Origin: Streptomyces sp. B21-105
GTDB lineage: Bacteria; Actinomycetota; Actinomycetes; Streptomycetales; Streptomycetaceae
Reading direction: 5' to 3'
NCBI RefSeq assembly: GCF_036898465.1
Contig: NZ_JARUMJ010000001.1
Span: 7,130,001-7,194,000 of the forward strand
Length of the DNA stretch: 64,000 nt
The notes below the pieces were generated by a model. That model saw nothing but the letters and a program-made list of their open reading frames with translations, was not told the origin of the DNA and did not search any database. Shown piece after piece: positions 61,143 to 64,000 of the stretch (its first letter is position 1; each line of letters opens with the position of its first letter). Position numbers and translations under genes: made by a program.

Positions 61143-61622
61143 ATGGACGCGGTGCGGCTCATCCTGACGAGCAGACGCGAGCTGGCGGACAGCGGCGAAG
61201 GAGCGGAGATCCTCACGCAGGTGTGGCAGGCGCAGGCCCTGGCGCAGGCGATCGGCAGCCGCCTCGCCGTCTCGGGCCCGCCCGAACTGCGCGGCGAGGC
61301 GCTGGGCCTGACGGAACTGGCGGGCCGGGGCTGCGGCGTGCTGGGCGCTCCGGACCTCGATCCGGGGGAGTTGCTCGCCGCCCGGCTGACCGAACTGGAG
61401 GACGCCCGCCAGGCGCTGCTCGATCTGGCCGGCCTGCTCGGCGAGGTCGGCATCGCCCTGGTCGGCCTGGCCAGCTCGGCGGACGACCAGGGCACGTACT
61501 GGAAGTGCATGGAGGCCATCGACGCGGCGGACGAGTCCCGGGACCGGGTCCTGGAGATGCTGCGCAAACTGACGGCACGCGAGGAACGGGAGGAACGGGA
61601 GGCCGCGGTACCGGAGCGTTGA
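61143..61622 (+). CDS. Hypothetical helical protein (DUF6099-like)
   Basis: A 159-residue, mostly helical protein. DAVRLILTSRRELADS opens it, followed by TQVWQAQALAQAIGSRLA and a long charged C-terminal helix rich in Glu/Arg. It resembles, from memory, a Streptomyces-specific family (DUF6099) without known function. No signal or membrane segment. ATG 61143 is preceded by GGGGCGG. The upstream 200 nt are locally AT-richer and probably hold its promoter. Confidence 0.65.
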   Translation: MDAVRLILTSRRELADSGEGAEILTQVWQAQALAQAIGSRLAVSGPPELRGEALGLTELAGRGCGVLGAPDLDPGELLAARLTELEDARQALLDLAGLLGEVGIALVGLASSADDQGTYWKCMEAIDAADESRDRVLEMLRKLTAREEREEREAAVPER

Positions 61623-61766
61623 GCACCTGTGCGGAGCCCTGAGCACCTGGCCGGACGTTGAGAGCCTGGTCGGAACGGTGAGAACCCGGGTCCGGCGGCG
61701 GCCGGGGCTCGGTGGCGTCCGGGGTCCGGTGGGGTCGCCGGGACGGACGGAGTGCAGGATGGAGGC

Positions 61767-62690
61767 ATGGATCTTCGCATCTTCACCGAGCCCCAGCAGG
61801 GGGCGACCTACGACACCCTCCTCACCGTGGCGAAAGCCACCGAGGACCTCGGGTTCGACGCCTTCTTCCGGTCCGATCATTATCTGAAGATGGGCGACGT
61901 GAGCGGTCTTCCGGGCCCCACGGACGCCTGGATCACCCTGGCCGGTCTCGCCCGCGAAACGAAGCGCATCCGCCTCGGCACCCTGATGACCGCCGGCACC
62001 TTCCGGCTGCCCGGCGTGCTCGCCATCCAGGTCGCGCAGGTGGACCAGATGTCCGGCGGGCGCATCGAACTGGGCCTCGGCACAGGCTGGTTCGAGGAGG
62101 AGCACAGGGCGTACGGCATCCCCTTCCCGAAGGAGAAGTTCGGCCGGCTGGAGGAGCAGCTGGAGATCGTCACGGGCCTGTGGGCAACCGAGCCCGGCAA
62201 GACCTACGACTTCCACGGCACGTACTACGAGCTCACCGGCTCGCCCGCGCTGCCCAAGCCCGCACAGGCGAAGATCCCCGTGCTGATCGGCGGGAACGGC
62301 GCGACCCGCACCCCGCGGCTCGCCGCCCGGTTCGCCGACGAGTTCAACATGCCGTTCGGCACGGTCGAGGACAGCGAGCGGCAGTTCGGCCGGGTGCGGG
62401 CGGCCGCCGAGGAGATCGGGCGCGACGCGGACGCGATCACTCTGTCCAACGCCCTCGTCGTCTGCGTCGGCAAGGACGACCAGGAGCTCGCCCGGCGGGC
62501 CGCCGCGATCGGCCGCGAGGTCGACGAGCTTCGCACCAACGGGCTGGCCGGTTCCCCGGCCGAGGTCGTCGACAGGATCGGCCGCTTCGCCGAGATCGGC
62601 TCCCGGCGGATGTACCTCCAGGTCCTGGACCTGCACGACCTGGACCACCTGGAACTGATCTCCGCGCAGGTGCAGGCGCAGCTGCCGTAG
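61767..62690 (+). CDS. LLM-class F420-dependent oxidoreductase
   Basis: A 307-residue luciferase-like TIM barrel: DLRIFTEPQQGATYDTLL, FDAFFRSDHYLKMG, RLGTLMTAGTFRLPGVLA, GRIELGLGTGWFEEEHRAYGIPFP and IPVLIGGNGATRTPRLAARFADEFN are the family's conserved strands. In actinobacteria such proteins usually use F420H2 or FMN; the substrate is unknown. ATG 61767 has AGGA seven bases upstream. It appears monocistronic. Confidence 0.9.
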   Translation: MDLRIFTEPQQGATYDTLLTVAKATEDLGFDAFFRSDHYLKMGDVSGLPGPTDAWITLAGLARETKRIRLGTLMTAGTFRLPGVLAIQVAQVDQMSGGRIELGLGTGWFEEEHRAYGIPFPKEKFGRLEEQLEIVTGLWATEPGKTYDFHGTYYELTGSPALPKPAQAKIPVLIGGNGATRTPRLAARFADEFNMPFGTVEDSERQFGRVRAAAEEIGRDADAITLSNALVVCVGKDDQELARRAAAIGREVDELRTNGLAGSPAEVVDRIGRFAEIGSRRMYLQVLDLHDLDHLELISAQVQAQLP

Positions 62691-62787
62691 GTCACAGGGC
62701 GCGAGAGGCCGGGAACGCGAGAGGCCGGGGCGGGCTCGGTTGCGCGGGCTCGGTGGCGCGTCCGAACACCGGGAGGGCGCCTGGCCG

Positions 62788-62801
62788 GTGATCTGTGACA
62801 C
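62788..62801. promoter_or_regulatory. Possible CRP-type site
   Basis: GTGATCTGTGACAC fits the Streptomyces Crp pattern GTG-N6-GNCAC, 65-78 nt upstream of the lipoprotein gene. Confidence 0.35.
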
Positions 62802-62865
62802 GGCTGTGACCGGAGGAGTGGCCTCCGTCACGGCCGGTCCGGCGGGGCCCTGATGGGGTTGCCGG

Positions 62866-63774
62866 ATGCGCAGACCCGCCCTCCTCCTCACCGCCGTCGC
62901 CGCCGCGCTGCTGCTCACAGCGTGCGGATCGGAACACGCCGGCACGCAGAACGGGGGTGCCCGCGCAGGCGGTTCGACGTCGCCCTCCCCGGTCGACCGG
63001 CCCGCGGTCGACGGCGTGCGGATCACCTCGGTGACCATCCCCTCCGCGTCCCCCTCCGCTTCTGTGGCGGCTCCCGTTTCCGCCGCCTACGAGGTGGTCA
63101 ACTCGACCCCCGGCGCTCTGACGTACACCGTCCTCTTCGGCTTCACGACGAGCACGGGCGGGGCCATGGGCAACCAGAAGGTGACCGTCCGCTCGGTCGG
63201 AGCGGGCCGTACGGTCACCGGGACCGTACGGATGGCGACGCTCCCACCGGGAGCGCCTCCGGTGACGACGGTGAAGGTCGCCCAGGTCACCAAGGTGCCC
63301 GCGGACGAGGCGCCGACCGAACCGGGAGTCTGCCCGCCCTCCGGCGTCCGGGTCACCGCCGACGACGGCGACGCCGCCATGGGCCTGCGTGTCGTGGGAC
63401 TGTTCCTGGAGAACTGCGGGACCAAGAACCGCACCCTCGAGGGCTACCCGCGACTGAGCCTGCTCGACGACGATCTCCAGCCGGTCCGGGGCGTCAAGGT
63501 GATGAAGGGCAGCGGCGGAATCGCCACCGTCACCGGATTCGACGACCAGCCCCGGGCCGTGACCCTGAAGCCCGGGGAGCGGGCGCGCGCCGGGATGATG
63601 TGGCGCAACACCACCGGCTTCGGCGAGGCCGTCGACGTCCCCTACGTCAGGGTGCGCGCCACGGCCGGCGCCGCGCCGGTGACGGTGACCCCCCACCTGG
63701 ACCTCGGCACCACGGGGAAACTGGGAGTCAGCCCGTGGCGCAGGGCGGAGGAGCCGGCCGGTATCGGCTCCTAG
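62866..63774 (+). CDS. Secreted lipoprotein, DUF4232-like
   Basis: A 302-residue lipoprotein: Arg2-3, a hydrophobic stretch and lipobox Cys20 (LLTAC), then a Ser/Pro spacer. The C-terminal half (about 160-290) has GLRVVGLFLENCGTKNRTLEGYPRLSLLDDD and MMWRNTT..., the immunoglobulin-like pattern of DUF4232 proteins common in Streptomyces. The two Cys (CPPSG and ENCG) could form a disulfide. Function unknown. ATG 62866 is close to a Crp-like site. Confidence 0.8.
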   Translation: MRRPALLLTAVAAALLLTACGSEHAGTQNGGARAGGSTSPSPVDRPAVDGVRITSVTIPSASPSASVAAPVSAAYEVVNSTPGALTYTVLFGFTTSTGGAMGNQKVTVRSVGAGRTVTGTVRMATLPPGAPPVTTVKVAQVTKVPADEAPTEPGVCPPSGVRVTADDGDAAMGLRVVGLFLENCGTKNRTLEGYPRLSLLDDDLQPVRGVKVMKGSGGIATVTGFDDQPRAVTLKPGERARAGMMWRNTTGFGEAVDVPYVRVRATAGAAPVTVTPHLDLGTTGKLGVSPWRRAEEPAGIGS

Positions 63775-63809
63775 CCCGGCCGTCCGTCCCAGCCCCGGCC
63801 GTCCAGGAC

Positions 63810-63913
63810 GTTCCCCGCGGCCGTTCCCCGCGGCCGTTCCCCGCGGCCGTTCCCCGCGGCCGTTCCCCATGGCCGACGCCCATGGCCGTCCCCCGTGGCC
63901 GACCCCCGCGGCT
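63810..63913. repeat. 13-bp minisatellite
   Basis: Four perfect copies of GTTCCCCGCGGCC (63810-63861) are followed by four degenerate copies with unchanged 13-bp period. Each unit contains the palindrome CCGCGG or CC(A/G)TGG. It lies between the lipoprotein stop and the next gene. Confidence 0.9.
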
Positions 63914-63989
63914 GACCAGGGACGACGGTGCCGGGCGGCACCGAAATTCCCGCGTGCCGACGAAGGTACGTCGATAGGTTGGAGTGCGC

Positions 63990-64000
63990 GTGAGCACGTG
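63990..64000 (+). CDS. Probable gene start cut by the window end
   Basis: GTG AGC ACG begins at 63990 with GGAG five bases upstream. Only three codons are visible, so nothing can be said about the product. Confidence 0.4.

Noticed and set aside
63810..63913. CRISPR array
   Set aside because: The repeats are contiguous 13-bp units without unique spacers, and no cas gene is present.

Overview
The window is about 72% GC, uses GC-rich third positions, has many GTG and TTG starts and many 4-nt stop/start overlaps, and carries DmdR/IdeR-type iron boxes, a SepF-like paralogue and an F420-type oxidoreductase. Together these point to a Streptomyces (or close relative) chromosome. No tRNA, rRNA, CRISPR array, PKS or NRPS was seen. 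All functional statements come from reading motifs by eye; no database search was run.

Region 1 (1-4 kb, + strand): the 3' end of an amino-acid ABC transporter ATPase, then an FAD amine/amino-acid oxidase, an aldehyde dehydrogenase and a D-2-hydroxyacid dehydrogenase. This looks like a small amine or amino-acid catabolic operon. It is closed by a 25-bp perfect hairpin.

Region 2 (4-17 kb): an iron island. A ferric-siderophore ABC importer (ATPase and two FecCD permeases on -, binding lipoprotein on +) and an FhuF-type ferric reductase lie beside a five-gene operon with overlapping stops and starts. That operon encodes an ATP-grasp ligase, two IucA/IucC (NIS) synthetases, an MFS exporter and a PLP-dependent decarboxylase. 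Four iron boxes sit upstream of the transcription units. The operon should make, export and recover a hydroxamate-independent siderophore whose structure cannot be read from sequence.

Region 3 (17-29 kb): a membrane DM13 protein, a decayed ISL3-type transposase, pntAB transhydrogenase, a secreted GH43 arabinosidase with a ricin-type lectin domain, a molybdate importer (modABC), a Ppx/GppA-like protein, a glyoxalase-fold protein and a PAP2 phosphatase.

Region 4 (29.2-57.4 kb, - strand): a 21-gene surface polysaccharide locus, transcribed from 57401 down to 29216. It encodes the initiating sugar-phosphate transferase, an AlgD-like GDP-mannose dehydrogenase, three glycosyltransferases (one frameshifted), two co-polymerases with degenerate kinase-like domains, an AsnB amidotransferase, a bi-domain oxidoreductase, a heparinase-II/III-family protein, a beta-helix lipoprotein, an O-antigen-ligase-like polymerase and a flippase. 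It also encodes a sugar cassette: C-methyltransferase, nucleotidyltransferase, PIG-L deacetylase, epimerase, DUF4910 protein, 3,5-epimerase-like protein and class III aminotransferase, plus a pyruvyl transferase. The first gene appears to have TTA as its second codon, the only in-frame TTA I found, which suggests bldA control.

Region 5 (57.4-64 kb, + strand): about 1.3 kb with little coding potential, then a SepF-like division protein, a P-loop ATPase, a MazG-type pyrophosphohydrolase, a small Streptomyces-type protein, an F420-type oxidoreductase, a DUF4232-like lipoprotein and a 13-bp minisatellite just before another gene start. Short tandem repeats (13 to 24 nt) recur across the window, often at gene ends and in linkers.
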